DNA from: Gulosibacter molinativorax
GTDB taxonomy: Bacteria > Actinomycetota > Actinomycetes > Actinomycetales > Microbacteriaceae
Assembly (NCBI RefSeq): GCF_003010915.2
Contig: NZ_CP028426.1
Coordinates: 1,488,001-1,552,000, forward strand
Length of the DNA stretch: 64,000 nucleotides
Direction of reading: 5' to 3'
Made by a program: the position numbers and the translations under genes
Notes under the pieces: model-generated
What the model saw: the letters and a program-made list of their open reading frames with translations, nothing else
What the model was told of the DNA's origin: nothing
Database searches by the model: none
Part shown: positions 7,897 to 17,316 of the stretch, one piece after another
Layout of the letters: every line of letters starts with the position of its first letter
How positions within the stretch are numbered: the stretch's first letter is position 1

Positions 7897-9153
7897 TTAG
7901 AGCGACGCGTTCGGGTCGACGCGCGGGTTGTAGCCCGCCTCCCGCAGCCGCTCGAGCACCTGTTGCGCGTGATCGGTGCCGCGCGTCTCGACGGCGATCT
8001 CGAGCTCGACCTCCTGGATCTGCAGGCCCTTGTTGTGGCGCGTGTGCAGCACCTCGATGACGTTGGCGTTGATCTCGGCGAGGATCGCCGCAATGCGCGC
8101 GAGGTGGCCAGGGGTGTCACGTAAGCCGATGTTGAGCTTCATGTATCGCTCGGAGGCGGTGAGACCGGATGCGATCACCTTTTCGAGCATCATCGGGTCG
8201 ATGTTGCCGCCCGACAGCACCGCGACGGTCGTGCCTGGCTCCTTGATCTTCCCAGCCATGATCGCCGCGACGGGCGTCGCGCCAGCGGCCTCCACGACGA
8301 GCTTCGCGCGCTCGAGCAGGAGCAGGATCGCACGCGAGATGTCGTCTTCGGAGACCGTGACGACCTCATCCACGTACTTCCGGACGAGCTCGAACGAAAG
8401 CGAGCCCGGCACATCCACCGCGATACCGTCCGCAATCGTCGGCTTCGCGTCGATCTTGACCGGGTAGCCCTCGGCAATCGAGACGGGGAACGGCGCCGAG
8501 TTCTCGGCCTGCACGCCGATAACACGCACTTCGCGGCCCGACTTTGCGGCGAGCTGCTTCGCGGCCGCGCCGACGCCCGCGGCGAGCCCGCCCCCGCCGA
8601 TCGGCACGATAATCGTGTCGATCTCAGGCTGCTGCTCAAACAGGTCGAGCGCGAGTGTCCCCTGGCCCGTGATGATGTCGGGATGGTTATAGGGGTGGAT
8701 GAAGACCGCACCGGTCTCTTCGGCGAACGTCTGCGCGCCGAGGAGCGCCGCGGCGACGTCCTCCCCCTCGAGGACGACGTCCGCGCCATAGTTACGCGTC
8801 GCCTCCAGCTTCGGGATGGGCACCCCTGTCGGCATGAAAATGGTCGCCTTGATGCCGAGCTCGCGGGCTGCGAAGGCAACGCCCTGGGCGTGGTTGCCGG
8901 CGGAGGCTGCGACGACGCCGCGGGCGCGCTGTTCCTCGGTCAGCTGCGAGAGGCGGTAGGTCGCGCCCCGGATCTTGTACGAACCCGTGCGCTGCATGTT
9001 TTCGCATTTGAGGTACACCTGGCCGTCGGTGAATTTCTGCAAAAACTTCGCGGAGTCGAGCAGCGTGACGCGCGTGGTGCGGTGCACAATGTCCCGAGCA
9101 CGCTCGATCGACTCGAGTGTGGGTTCAAAGTTGATGTCAACGGGATCTATCAC
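7897..9153 (-). CDS. ilvA: Threonine ammonia-lyase with ACT domain
   Basis: A 418-residue PLP enzyme converting threonine to 2-oxobutanoate, the first step of isoleucine synthesis. The PLP lysine lies in TGSYKIRGA near residue 58; the phosphate loop is IGGGGLAAG near 187. A single ACT domain fills about 335-410 (LNIGLRDTPGHLARIAAIL). One ACT rather than two is typical of the short form found in many Actinobacteria. The GTG start overlaps the stop of the upstream membrane-protein gene by four bases, so translation is probably coupled. AGGAA lies nine bases upstream. Confidence 0.93.
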   Translation of the reverse strand: MIDPVDINFEPTLESIERARDIVHRTTRVTLLDSAKFLQKFTDGQVYLKCENMQRTGSYKIRGATYRLSQLTEEQRARGVVAASAGNHAQGVAFAARELGIKATIFMPTGVPIPKLEATRNYGADVVLEGEDVAAALLGAQTFAEETGAVFIHPYNHPDIITGQGTLALDLFEQQPEIDTIIVPIGGGGLAAGVGAAAKQLAAKSGREVRVIGVQAENSAPFPVSIAEGYPVKIDAKPTIADGIAVDVPGSLSFELVRKYVDEVVTVSEDDISRAILLLLERAKLVVEAAGATPVAAIMAGKIKEPGTTVAVLSGGNIDPMMLEKVIASGLTASERYMKLNIGLRDTPGHLARIAAILAEINANVIEVLHTRHNKGLQIQEVELEIAVETRGTDHAQQVLERLREAGYNPRVDPNASL

Positions 9154-10370
9154 GCTGCAGTTTCCTTCCGTTTTCTTCGTCGTATCACGAGCGGGCGTCG
9201 AGCGGGAACCTTCAATGAGTCATCGTCATCGTCGGGATCGTCAAGTCCCGCGGTCGGGTCGGGTTGGCCGCGCCAACGACCCGAGGCAATGTATTTCACC
9301 ATGGTTTTCGTCGCCGCGACGAGCGGTACCGCAAAAACCGCGCCGCCAATGCCAGCAAAGAGCGATCCGGCGCTCACCGAGATGAGCACCGCAAGCGGAT
9401 GCAGCTTCATCGCCGGTCCCATGATCAGCGGTTGAAGCACGTTCGACTCGATCGCCATCACGGCGACGACGATGACCAGCATAATGACGGCGTTCCAGAA
9501 GCCGTTCGCAAGGAGCGCCACAATGACGGCGAGCGCGCCGGACAGGAACGCACCGACGAGCGGTACAAACGCGGCGAGGAACACGATGATGCCGATCGCG
9601 AGGGCATACGGCACTTGCAGAATCACGGCACCCAGGAAAATGCCGACGGCGTCAATGAGCGCGACAACGACCTGCACACGAACGTAGTGACCGGTGGAGA
9701 TCCAGGCGCGCTCTCCTGCCCCGTCGACTGCCGCGCGGACGTTTCGAGGAAAGAGCGAGACGATAAACAGCCAGATTCGGCGACCGTCGAAGAGATAAAA
9801 GACGACCGCGAGCAGCGTAAAAATTGTGCCTGTCAGCACCGCTGCAATGGCGCCACCGGCCGACAGCGTGCTCTGGATGAGCGTGGTTGCGTTTGCTTGC
9901 AGCCACGACACGGCTTCGGCAAGCGCGTTGTCGAGCAGCTCTTGGCTGATCTCAAGTGGCGTGGATTCGAGCCACGCGAGGAACTCCCGGTAGCGCCGCA
10001 GCAAGTCGTTGACATCGAATTGCTGGCCGCTGCGGAACGCGAGCACCGCCAGCAGGACCAGCGCAGTGATGGATGCGAACAGCACCAGCATGCCGACGAT
10101 CATCGCGAGCCATTTGGGCCAGTTGAATTCGTTCGTCAGCTTATTCGTCAGGGGGACGAGCAAGGCCGTAAGCAGTAAGGCAATGAGCAGCGGGACGACG
10201 ATGATCGCTGCCTTGCCGATGAGCCAGATGATGGGCAGCACGGCGAGCACGATGACGATGCCTCGCCAGCTCCAGGCCGCGGCAATCCGTACAGGTCGGG
10301 AGACGAAGTCCGCTTCAGTTTCTCGCTCCGGCAGGTTCCCCGGCCGAGGCACGCGTGTCGAGCCCGACAT
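9150..10370 (-). CDS. AI-2E family transporter (permease-like)
   Basis: A 406-residue polytopic membrane protein of the AI-2 exporter/TqsA-YdiK family. Hydrophobic pairs fall near 35-75, 85-110, 175-200, 235-265 and 275-345, with the family's central soluble loop (FRSGQQFDVNDLLRRYREFLAWLES) and conserved ends GIGGAVFAVPLVAA. Members export small molecules or exchange ions; the substrate here is unknown. It precedes ilvA with a four-base overlap, which may mean a role in amino-acid export, but that is only inference. A basic, proline-containing tail ends the protein. Confidence 0.85.
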   Translation of the reverse strand: MSGSTRVPRPGNLPERETEADFVSRPVRIAAAWSWRGIVIVLAVLPIIWLIGKAAIIVVPLLIALLLTALLVPLTNKLTNEFNWPKWLAMIVGMLVLFASITALVLLAVLAFRSGQQFDVNDLLRRYREFLAWLESTPLEISQELLDNALAEAVSWLQANATTLIQSTLSAGGAIAAVLTGTIFTLLAVVFYLFDGRRIWLFIVSLFPRNVRAAVDGAGERAWISTGHYVRVQVVVALIDAVGIFLGAVILQVPYALAIGIIVFLAAFVPLVGAFLSGALAVIVALLANGFWNAVIMLVIVVAVMAIESNVLQPLIMGPAMKLHPLAVLISVSAGSLFAGIGGAVFAVPLVAATKTMVKYIASGRWRGQPDPTAGLDDPDDDDDSLKVPARRPLVIRRRKRKETAA

Positions 10371-10375
10371 ACGGG

Positions 10376-10951
10376 CTAGAACTGAACTCGGGGTGGCTCC
10401 GAGATCGCGGCACGGTCGGCGACCTCAAAGAACTCGCGGTTGTGGAAGCCGAGCGGGCCCGCAACCAAGTTGTTCGGGAACGACTTCACAGATGTGTTGA
10501 GCTGGCGGACGCTGCCGTTGTAATAGCGACGCGAGGCCTGGATCTTGTTCTCGGTCTGGACGAGGTCGCTCTGCAGTTGCGAGAAGTTCGAGGATGCCTG
10601 CAGCTGCGGGTATGCCTCCGCGACCGCGAACAGGCTGCGCAGTGCGCCCTGGACATGGTTCTCGGCTGTGGATGCCTCGGACGGCGACTGTGCGCTCAGC
10701 GTCTCGCTCCGAGCCTGCGTGACGTCATCGAACACTTTCGATTCGTGCTTCGCGTAGGACTTCACTGTCTCGACGATGTTCGGGATGAGGTCGGCCCGGC
10801 GCTTGAGCTGCACCGTAATATCGCTCCACGCCTCGTCAACGCGAACGTTGAACTTCGTGAGTTTGTTATACGTGATCCAAACCCACACCAAAAGCGCAAT
10901 AAGGAGGACGACAACGATTCCTACCGGGATTATCCAACCGAGCTGATCCAT
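10376..10951 (-). CDS. LemA family protein
   Basis: A 191-residue protein with one N-terminal membrane helix (about 4-26, IIPVGIVVVLLIALLVWVWI) followed by the LemA helical domain: YNKLTKFNVRVDEAWSDITVQLKRRADLIPNIVETVKSYA and the conserved end NTSVKSFPNNLVAGPLGF...EFFEV. LemA proteins are membrane-tethered helical bundles of unknown function. ATG 10951 was preferred over the upstream GTG codons. The AI-2E gene follows five bases later on the same strand, so the order lemA-permease-ilvA may be one operon. Confidence 0.88.
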   Translation of the reverse strand: MDQLGWIIPVGIVVVLLIALLVWVWITYNKLTKFNVRVDEAWSDITVQLKRRADLIPNIVETVKSYAKHESKVFDDVTQARSETLSAQSPSEASTAENHVQGALRSLFAVAEAYPQLQASSNFSQLQSDLVQTENKIQASRRYYNGSVRQLNTSVKSFPNNLVAGPLGFHNREFFEVADRAAISEPPRVQF

Positions 10952-11022
10952 AGGCACCACTCTAGCGACGGCTGATTACGACTAGCGGCGTATCTCGCGT
11001 TCGAATTGCTCGTGAGCGATGC

Positions 11023-11646
11023 CTATTCTCGGGTCGTCTGCCGCAGGATTCCGGCGAGCTCCTCTACCGCGCTCGCGGCGGCCCCTCGATGCCCTTCAAT
11101 TGTGGATGCGAGGACGCTGCCATCGAGCACTGCCGTGACGAGACTCGGCGCGACGTTCGAGAACCCACACCGGCGTAGGAGGACGCGCAACTGGTCGTGC
11201 GACGCCTGCCGCTGTTCAGCCAATAGCTGCGCAAGACGACTGCCCTCGCGCGAACAATCCAGATAGGTCGCAAGCATCCCCGTGACCGTATCGTCAGCGG
11301 TGTCGGCACCGTAATACACGCTGAGTGCCCACGACGCGGTCTGCTCCGGGGATTGCTTACCAGCGGATACCTCGTCGAGCACGCGCTCAGCCTGCGCCGA
11401 TCTCGCCTCTTCGAGGGAGTTCAAGCATTCGACGAGCAGGTCTTCGCGCGTACGAAAGTAATACCGGACCGCCCCGGGAGAGGAATTGCTCGCGTCGGCA
11501 ACTCGGCGATGCGTGACGCCCGCACTGCCGCTCGAAACGAGAAGCGAGACGGCGGCATCCAGCAGCTGCCCCTTTCGCTCAATCGACCGTTTCTGCTCGG
11601 GTGCGATTGGGGAACTCCCCTGGCCGGCGCGCTCGTTCATTCCCAT
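11023..11646 (-). CDS. TetR family transcriptional regulator
   Basis: A 207-residue regulator with a TetR helix-turn-helix at about 25-75 (LLDAAVSLLVSSGSAGVTHRRVADASNSSPGAVRYYFRTREDLL split in two) and a C-terminal ligand domain. It is transcribed away from a drug-type MFS exporter, the classic layout of a repressor controlling an efflux pump. ATG 11646 follows GGAGG; ATG 11640 is an alternative. A 24-bp inverted repeat in the shared gap is the likely operator. The inducer is unknown. Confidence 0.9.
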   Translation of the reverse strand: MGMNERAGQGSSPIAPEQKRSIERKGQLLDAAVSLLVSSGSAGVTHRRVADASNSSPGAVRYYFRTREDLLVECLNSLEEARSAQAERVLDEVSAGKQSPEQTASWALSVYYGADTADDTVTGMLATYLDCSREGSRLAQLLAEQRQASHDQLRVLLRRCGFSNVAPSLVTAVLDGSVLASTIEGHRGAAASAVEELAGILRQTTRE

Positions 11647-11675
11647 ACCGAGATTGTCCTCCAAACATTTACCAA

Positions 11676-11699
11676 AAACTAATGCAGGTGCATCAGTTT
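11676..11699. promoter_or_regulatory. Likely TetR operator between regulator and exporter
   Basis: Inverted repeat with 11-base arms, AAACTAATGCA and TGCATCAGTTT, around a GG centre; ten of eleven positions match. It lies in the 140-base gap between the divergent TetR and MFS genes, 30 bases before the TetR start and 88 before the MFS start, as expected for a repressor of both. Confidence 0.7.
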
Positions 11700-11786
11700 A
11701 CGCGCAGACTCTCGAGGTCGATGCCACGAGCATCCGAAGATCTCCCCTATTTCGGGGCTGCACCAACCCAAAGGTTGACGCCAACC

Positions 11787-13295
11787 ATGACGAATCAGTC
11801 CGCAAACGCTGCCGAACAGCCAGCTACCGCCAACACCCCAACAACCGCGCGCCAGGGCGCAATCCCGCGCTCCACGATGACGGTGCTCGCCGTCCTCGTC
11901 ATCACCGCGTTCGTGATGATGCTCAACGAGACCACGGTTTCGGTCGCCCTGCCGTCCATCATGGAAGATTTCGCGATTTCCGCGACGACCGGGCAGTGGC
12001 TCCTCACCGGCTTCATGCTCACGATGGCAGTGGTGATGCCCATCACCGGATGGATGCTCGAGCGATTCACAACGCGGTCCGTGTTCATTTTCGCGACGGT
12101 CATCTTCCTCATTGGCACGATTGCAGCAGCGGTATCGCCAAACTTCACCGTAATGCTGCTCGCGCGAGTGGGGCAGGCCCTCGGCACGGCCGTCATCATG
12201 CCCCTGCTCATGACCGTCTCGATGACGCTCGTGCCCGCGAACCGGCGCGGCACCGTGATGGGCCTCATCGCCGTCGTCATGGCAGTCGGCCCCGCGCTCG
12301 GCCCGACCGTCGCAGGTGTCGTCCTCAGTTTCACGAACTGGCACGGCATCTTTTGGGTCATGGTGCCGCTCGTGGCAGTCGCCGCGGTGATCGGCGGCAT
12401 CAAGCTCACCAACATTGGCACTGTCCGCAAGGCCCCCTTCGACGTTCTGTCGCTCGTCCTGTCCGTACTCGCGTTCGGAGGCCTGGTCTACGGCCTCAGC
12501 TCGATCGGGATCATCTTGGCGGGCGGCACGGATGCGCTTATCGCCATCATCGTCTCGGCCGTCGGTGTGGTCGGACTAGCACTGTTCGTTTGGCGCCAGA
12601 TCGTGCGCGGCAAGGAGGATAAGGCACTGCTCGATCTGCGCCCGCTTGGGGTCCGCAATTTCACGTTCTCGCTCATCGTGCTCATGACCCTGATGGGCGC
12701 GATGCTCGGAGTCATGAACACGCTGCCGCTGTATCTCCAGGGATCCCTGCTGGTCTCGGCCCTCGTCACCGGCCTCGTGCTCTTGCCAGGCGGCCTGTTC
12801 GAAGGCGTCCTATCCCCGTTCATGGGACGAATCTTTGACCAGTACGGCCCTCGTCCGCTCATCATCCCGGGCATGCTTGTCATCGTTGCGAGCCTGTTCT
12901 GGCTGGCGACGGTGGATCAGAATACGAGCGTCTGGCTGATCGTCGCGATTCACGTGATCTTCTCGATCGGCCTCGCCGCCCTGATCACGCCACTCATGAC
13001 GACCGCACTCGGTTCGCTTCCCAAGAACCTCTACGGCCACGGCTCGGCAATTCTCAACACGCTGCAGCAGCTCGCCGGCGCTGCCGGCACCGCGGTGCTG
13101 ATTGCGGTGTACAGCGGCGTGAGTGCGGCGGCCATGGCCGGCGGTGCTGCCGAAACGGCGGCCCTCGGCTCGGGCGCTGGCGCCGCGTTTCTCACCGCAG
13201 CGATCCTGTCGATCGTTGCGTTCGTATTCGCGCTGTTTATCAAGCGCGTACCAACTGGAACCGAGACCGGCACCGTCAAAGTGGACACTAAGTGA
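11787..13295 (+). CDS. DHA2-type MFS multidrug exporter
   Basis: A 502-residue, 14-helix proton-driven exporter of the EmrB/QacA (DHA2) group. Visible marks: LNETTVSVALPSI in helix 1, WLLTGFMLTMAVVMPITGWM, motif C-like GPALGPTVAGVV in helix 5, and NTLQQLAGAAGTAV near helix 13. ATG 11787 starts MTNQSAN, with AAGG 12 bases upstream; the open frame extends further up but into the operator region. Divergent TetR regulator upstream. Substrate cannot be inferred. It is followed by a tRNA gene on the other strand. Confidence 0.9.
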   Translation: MTNQSANAAEQPATANTPTTARQGAIPRSTMTVLAVLVITAFVMMLNETTVSVALPSIMEDFAISATTGQWLLTGFMLTMAVVMPITGWMLERFTTRSVFIFATVIFLIGTIAAAVSPNFTVMLLARVGQALGTAVIMPLLMTVSMTLVPANRRGTVMGLIAVVMAVGPALGPTVAGVVLSFTNWHGIFWVMVPLVAVAAVIGGIKLTNIGTVRKAPFDVLSLVLSVLAFGGLVYGLSSIGIILAGGTDALIAIIVSAVGVVGLALFVWRQIVRGKEDKALLDLRPLGVRNFTFSLIVLMTLMGAMLGVMNTLPLYLQGSLLVSALVTGLVLLPGGLFEGVLSPFMGRIFDQYGPRPLIIPGMLVIVASLFWLATVDQNTSVWLIVAIHVIFSIGLAALITPLMTTALGSLPKNLYGHGSAILNTLQQLAGAAGTAVLIAVYSGVSAAAMAGGAAETAALGSGAGAAFLTAAILSIVAFVFALFIKRVPTGTETGTVKVDTK

Positions 13296-13357
13296 CGAGT
13301 AAGTGCTGAGTTGGCGGCTTAGTTTCAGGTGAAACCTAGGTAATTACTGGCCAACAG

Positions 13358-13430
13358 TCCCCTCGGCGGGACTCGAACCCGCACTGAATCGATTTTAAGT
13401 CGACTGCCTCTGCCATTGGGCTACGAGGGG
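13358..13430 (-). tRNA. Class I tRNA with UAA anticodon (reads UUA), atypical
   Basis: A 73-base cloverleaf reads on the - strand from 13430. Acceptor CCCCTCG/CGAGGGG, D stem GCC/GGC with a GG-bearing loop, anticodon stem GTCGA/TCGAT, loop CTTAAAA giving anticodon UAA, five-base variable loop, T arm GCGGG-TTCGAGT-CCCGC, discriminator A; CCA is not encoded. UAA reads the leucine codon UUA, but bacterial leucine tRNAs are class II with a long variable arm, and this one is class I. The C1-G72 pair is also unusual and is typical of proline tRNAs. Its charging identity is therefore open; it may be a rare or degenerate tRNA. Confidence 0.75.
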
Positions 13431-13443
13431 AAGCACGAACACG

Positions 13444-13489
13444 AACGCGTCGCTGCCGTACCTACTCGAGGATACGGCAGCGACGCGTT
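13444..13489. terminator. Long inverted repeat, probable terminator of the NADH dehydrogenase gene
   Basis: A perfect 17-bp stem (13444-13460 with 13473-13489) and 12-base loop lies 16 bases past the stop of the NADH dehydrogenase gene, between it and the tRNA. There is only a short T run, on the + strand side, so efficiency on the - strand is uncertain. Confidence 0.65.
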
Positions 13490-13505
13490 TATGCGTTAGC
13501 TGCGA

Positions 13506-14864
13506 CTACTTCGCGGCGGCGGGCTCAGGCTTTGCCTCGGCTGCCGGACGCGGGCGTGCCGCGTAGCGCTCGAAGAATGCCTTCGGCTCGTCGACGTCGG
13601 GGAGCGACACGAAGTCGCGGCCAAGCGCGAGCTGGCCAGCCCAGTCACCGAACACGCGAACCTTGCGCTCGATGGTCGGGATCGCCATGCCGTGGTAGCC
13701 GCGGTGCATCGCCCAGGCGGGGAAGCCGGTGATGCCGGTCGCACCCGACTGGAATGCGCCAACACCCATGCCGAGGCCAGCGACCGCGCCGAGGTTCTCG
13801 TGGTAGTAGTCGGTCGGGGTGTCACCGCGCAGGGTCGCCACGATGTTCTCGGCGAGAACTGCCGCCTGACGAACCGCGTGCTGGGCGTTGGGTACGCAGT
13901 ACCCGGCAACCCCACCGCCCGATAGGTCGGGTACCGCAGCGACATCGCCGGCGCCCCATGCATCCTTGACGACGCCCTCGTCACCTTCCACGCGCAGGTC
14001 TGCGCGGGTGCGCAGGTTGCCGCGCTCGTTGACGGGGAGGTCGGTGAAGCCCTTGACGAAGGGGTTCGCCATCTGACCGGCGGTCCAGACGAGAACGTCG
14101 GTCGGGAACACGTCACCAGCCGAGGTCTCGACGTTGCCGTCGACGGCCGACGAGCACTGGGTGTTGAGGTGCACGGTCGCGCCGCGCTCAGCGAGGTTCT
14201 TGATGACCCACAGCGCGGTCTCTTCCGAAACCTCGGGCATGATGCGGCCAGCAGCCTCGATGAGATGGAACTGCACGTCATCGAATTGCAGCGACGGGTA
14301 GTCGGCCAGCAGTGCGGTCGCGAGCGAACGCATCTCGGCGAAAGCCTCAATACCGGCGAAGCCGCCGCCGACGACCACGAAGGTCAGCAAGCGCGAGCGC
14401 TCGGGGCCAGGTGCCATGGTCGAGGCACGGTTGAAGTTGTCGATGATCTTGTCGCGAATCCAGATCGCCTCTTCGACGCGCTTCACGCCGATGGCGTTGT
14501 CAGCGACTCCCGCGATCGGGAACGTACGGCTGACGGCACCGGCCGTCACCACGACGATGTCGTAACCGAGCGTGTACTCGTCGGCGTCCTTCGGCTGGAT
14601 CGTTGCGGTCTTCGACGCGTGGTCGATCTTCGTCACCTCGGCCGTGATCACGCGGGTGCGCTTCAGGTGGCGGCGGTGCGAAACAACAGCGTGGCGGGCC
14701 TCAATCGAGCCGCCGATCACTTCGGGAAGGAAGGGCTGGTAAGTCATGTAGGGCAGCGGGTCGACAAGGGTCACCTGTGCTTCACCCGGGTTGAGCTGCT
14801 TTTCCAGCTGGCGTGCAGTCGTAAATCCTGCGTAGCCACCACCAACAATCAAAATCTTGGTCAC
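13506..14864 (-). CDS. ndh: Type II NADH dehydrogenase (NAD(P)/FAD oxidoreductase)
   Basis: A 452-residue flavoprotein of the NDH-2 family, passing electrons from NADH to quinone without pumping protons. The N-terminal FAD site ILIVGGGYAGFTTA is at 4-17 and the NADH site FVVVGGGFAGIEAFAE near 168. The conserved WTAGQMANP and the FAD-site WGAGDVAAVPD follow. The C-terminal part (GYHGMAIPTIERKVRVFGDWAGQLALGRDFVSL split) matches the membrane-associating end. The GTG start at 14864 has AGGAG seven bases upstream. An Ala/Pro-rich tail ends the protein. Confidence 0.9.
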   Translation of the reverse strand: MTKILIVGGGYAGFTTARQLEKQLNPGEAQVTLVDPLPYMTYQPFLPEVIGGSIEARHAVVSHRRHLKRTRVITAEVTKIDHASKTATIQPKDADEYTLGYDIVVVTAGAVSRTFPIAGVADNAIGVKRVEEAIWIRDKIIDNFNRASTMAPGPERSRLLTFVVVGGGFAGIEAFAEMRSLATALLADYPSLQFDDVQFHLIEAAGRIMPEVSEETALWVIKNLAERGATVHLNTQCSSAVDGNVETSAGDVFPTDVLVWTAGQMANPFVKGFTDLPVNERGNLRTRADLRVEGDEGVVKDAWGAGDVAAVPDLSGGGVAGYCVPNAQHAVRQAAVLAENIVATLRGDTPTDYYHENLGAVAGLGMGVGAFQSGATGITGFPAWAMHRGYHGMAIPTIERKVRVFGDWAGQLALGRDFVSLPDVDEPKAFFERYAARPRPAAEAKPEPAAAK

Positions 14865-14968
14865 GCGTCCACTCCTCACTGTGGGTATTCTCAAATGAGA
14901 TCAACCTAATCGTAGTCGTCTCAAGGTTTCGCTTCCTGGCTCGTTCTCGGCCAGCGATCTTGCGATCC

Positions 14969-15496
14969 CTATGCGGGGCTCGCGGGTAAATCTGCACCGG
15001 GGTTGGTGCACTGACAAACGGTTGGGCTCCAGGAAGATTCATGCAGCGCCCAATCGCCGATGGGGTTCACACCCGGGCCGGCGGCGAGCGCGTGTGCCGA
15101 TAGGGCGTGCAGGCACTTCACCCGGGTCGGCATCCCGCCCGCGGTCACGTGGGCGATCTCCTCGACGTGCTCGACCTGCTCTCGGTCGGCCAGGTACTGC
15201 TCGTGCGCACGCTGGTACTGGGCCTGTAGCTCCTCATCCTGGGCGAGCGCATCCTGCATCTCGACCATGAGGTGCGCGCCTTCGAGTCGCGACATTTCTG
15301 CCGTCGCCTCGGGATGTGTCAGGTAGTAGAGCGTCGGGAACGGCGTGCCGTCCTCGAGCCGCGGCGCCGTAATCACGACGGTCGGGTTGCCGCACACGCA
15401 ACGCGCACCGATCCCGAGCACACCGCGGGCCTGCCGCCCGAGCTGTTCCGTGACCACCGCGATGTCGTGTTCGCTTGCGGGTGGGAATGTCGTCAC
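14969..15496 (-). CDS. DUF501 domain protein
   Basis: A 175-residue soluble protein of the actinobacterial DUF501 family. Visible conserved stretches: GVLGIGARCVCGNPTVV, TPFPTLYYLTHPEAT with the following acidic helix, and GGMPTRVKCLHALSAHALAAGPG...NPIGDWAL. Cysteines C33, C35 and C128 with histidines could bind metal, but this is inference. It sits between the FtsB-like gene (four-base overlap) and the NADH dehydrogenase gene; the block eno, ftsB-like, DUF501 is widely conserved in Actinobacteria. Function unknown. Confidence 0.85.
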   Translation of the reverse strand: MTTFPPASEHDIAVVTEQLGRQARGVLGIGARCVCGNPTVVITAPRLEDGTPFPTLYYLTHPEATAEMSRLEGAHLMVEMQDALAQDEELQAQYQRAHEQYLADREQVEHVEEIAHVTAGGMPTRVKCLHALSAHALAAGPGVNPIGDWALHESSWSPTVCQCTNPGADLPASPA

Positions 15497-15915
15497 GGGG
15501 TCTCCTGCGGGGCGTTGGCGGTGGATGCTCGGATGAGCGAGTCGAGATAGAGCTGACCGGAATCGGTCTTCGTTTCGTGCACTTCTACCGCGACTTCGAC
15601 CGGCTCATACGGTGCCTGCGGCGTCGACTCATCGACGACGACGTAGGTCGTATCTCCCGGCTCAACAAAGAGTAGTCGCCCTCGGGCCTGGGCCCTGACA
15701 TAAGCGGGGTCGTCCCAGCGCGCCTGCGCCTGCTCGAGCGCGTCGATATCCTCCGAAGTCGTCGCGATGTCTTCCTCGAGCTGGGCGATGTGCTGCCGCT
15801 GGCCGATGAGTTGTTGGACTGTCGGGCTCAGCGTCGCGACGGCAACAACGAGCGCGACGAGGATGAGCACCGACCCACCCGTGGGACGGTGCTCATTCCT
15901 TCGCCGCTTACTCAA
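15493..15915 (-). CDS. Septum formation initiator (FtsB/DivIC family)
   Basis: A 140-residue bitopic cell-division protein. A basic N-terminus precedes one membrane helix (about 15-34, VLILVALVVAVATLSPTV), then a coiled coil (about 35-65, QLIGQRQHIAQLEEDIATT) and the family's conserved DDPAYVRAQARGRLLFVEPGDT motif. FtsB/DivIC proteins join FtsL and FtsQ/DivIB in the divisome. It lies just downstream of eno and overlaps the DUF501 gene by four bases, as in most Actinobacteria. Confidence 0.9.
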   Translation of the reverse strand: MSKRRRNEHRPTGGSVLILVALVVAVATLSPTVQQLIGQRQHIAQLEEDIATTSEDIDALEQAQARWDDPAYVRAQARGRLLFVEPGDTTYVVVDESTPQAPYEPVEVAVEVHETKTDSGQLYLDSLIRASTANAPQETP

Positions 15916-15933
15916 CGTAGACAGGTTCCTCGA

Positions 15934-17222
<1,289 letters not shown>

Positions 17223-17316
17223 GGGTGCTCCTCCGATGTGGAATGTTTTGCGGTAGCGGAATGAGTCTAGCGAGGGTCCCGAAACTCTCGATTCAGGATG
17301 GCCGGGATTCTGGCAG

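Noticed and set aside
13358..13430. A plain tRNA-Leu call
   Set aside because: The anticodon fits leucine but the missing long variable arm and the C1-G72 pair do not; amino-acid identity is left open.
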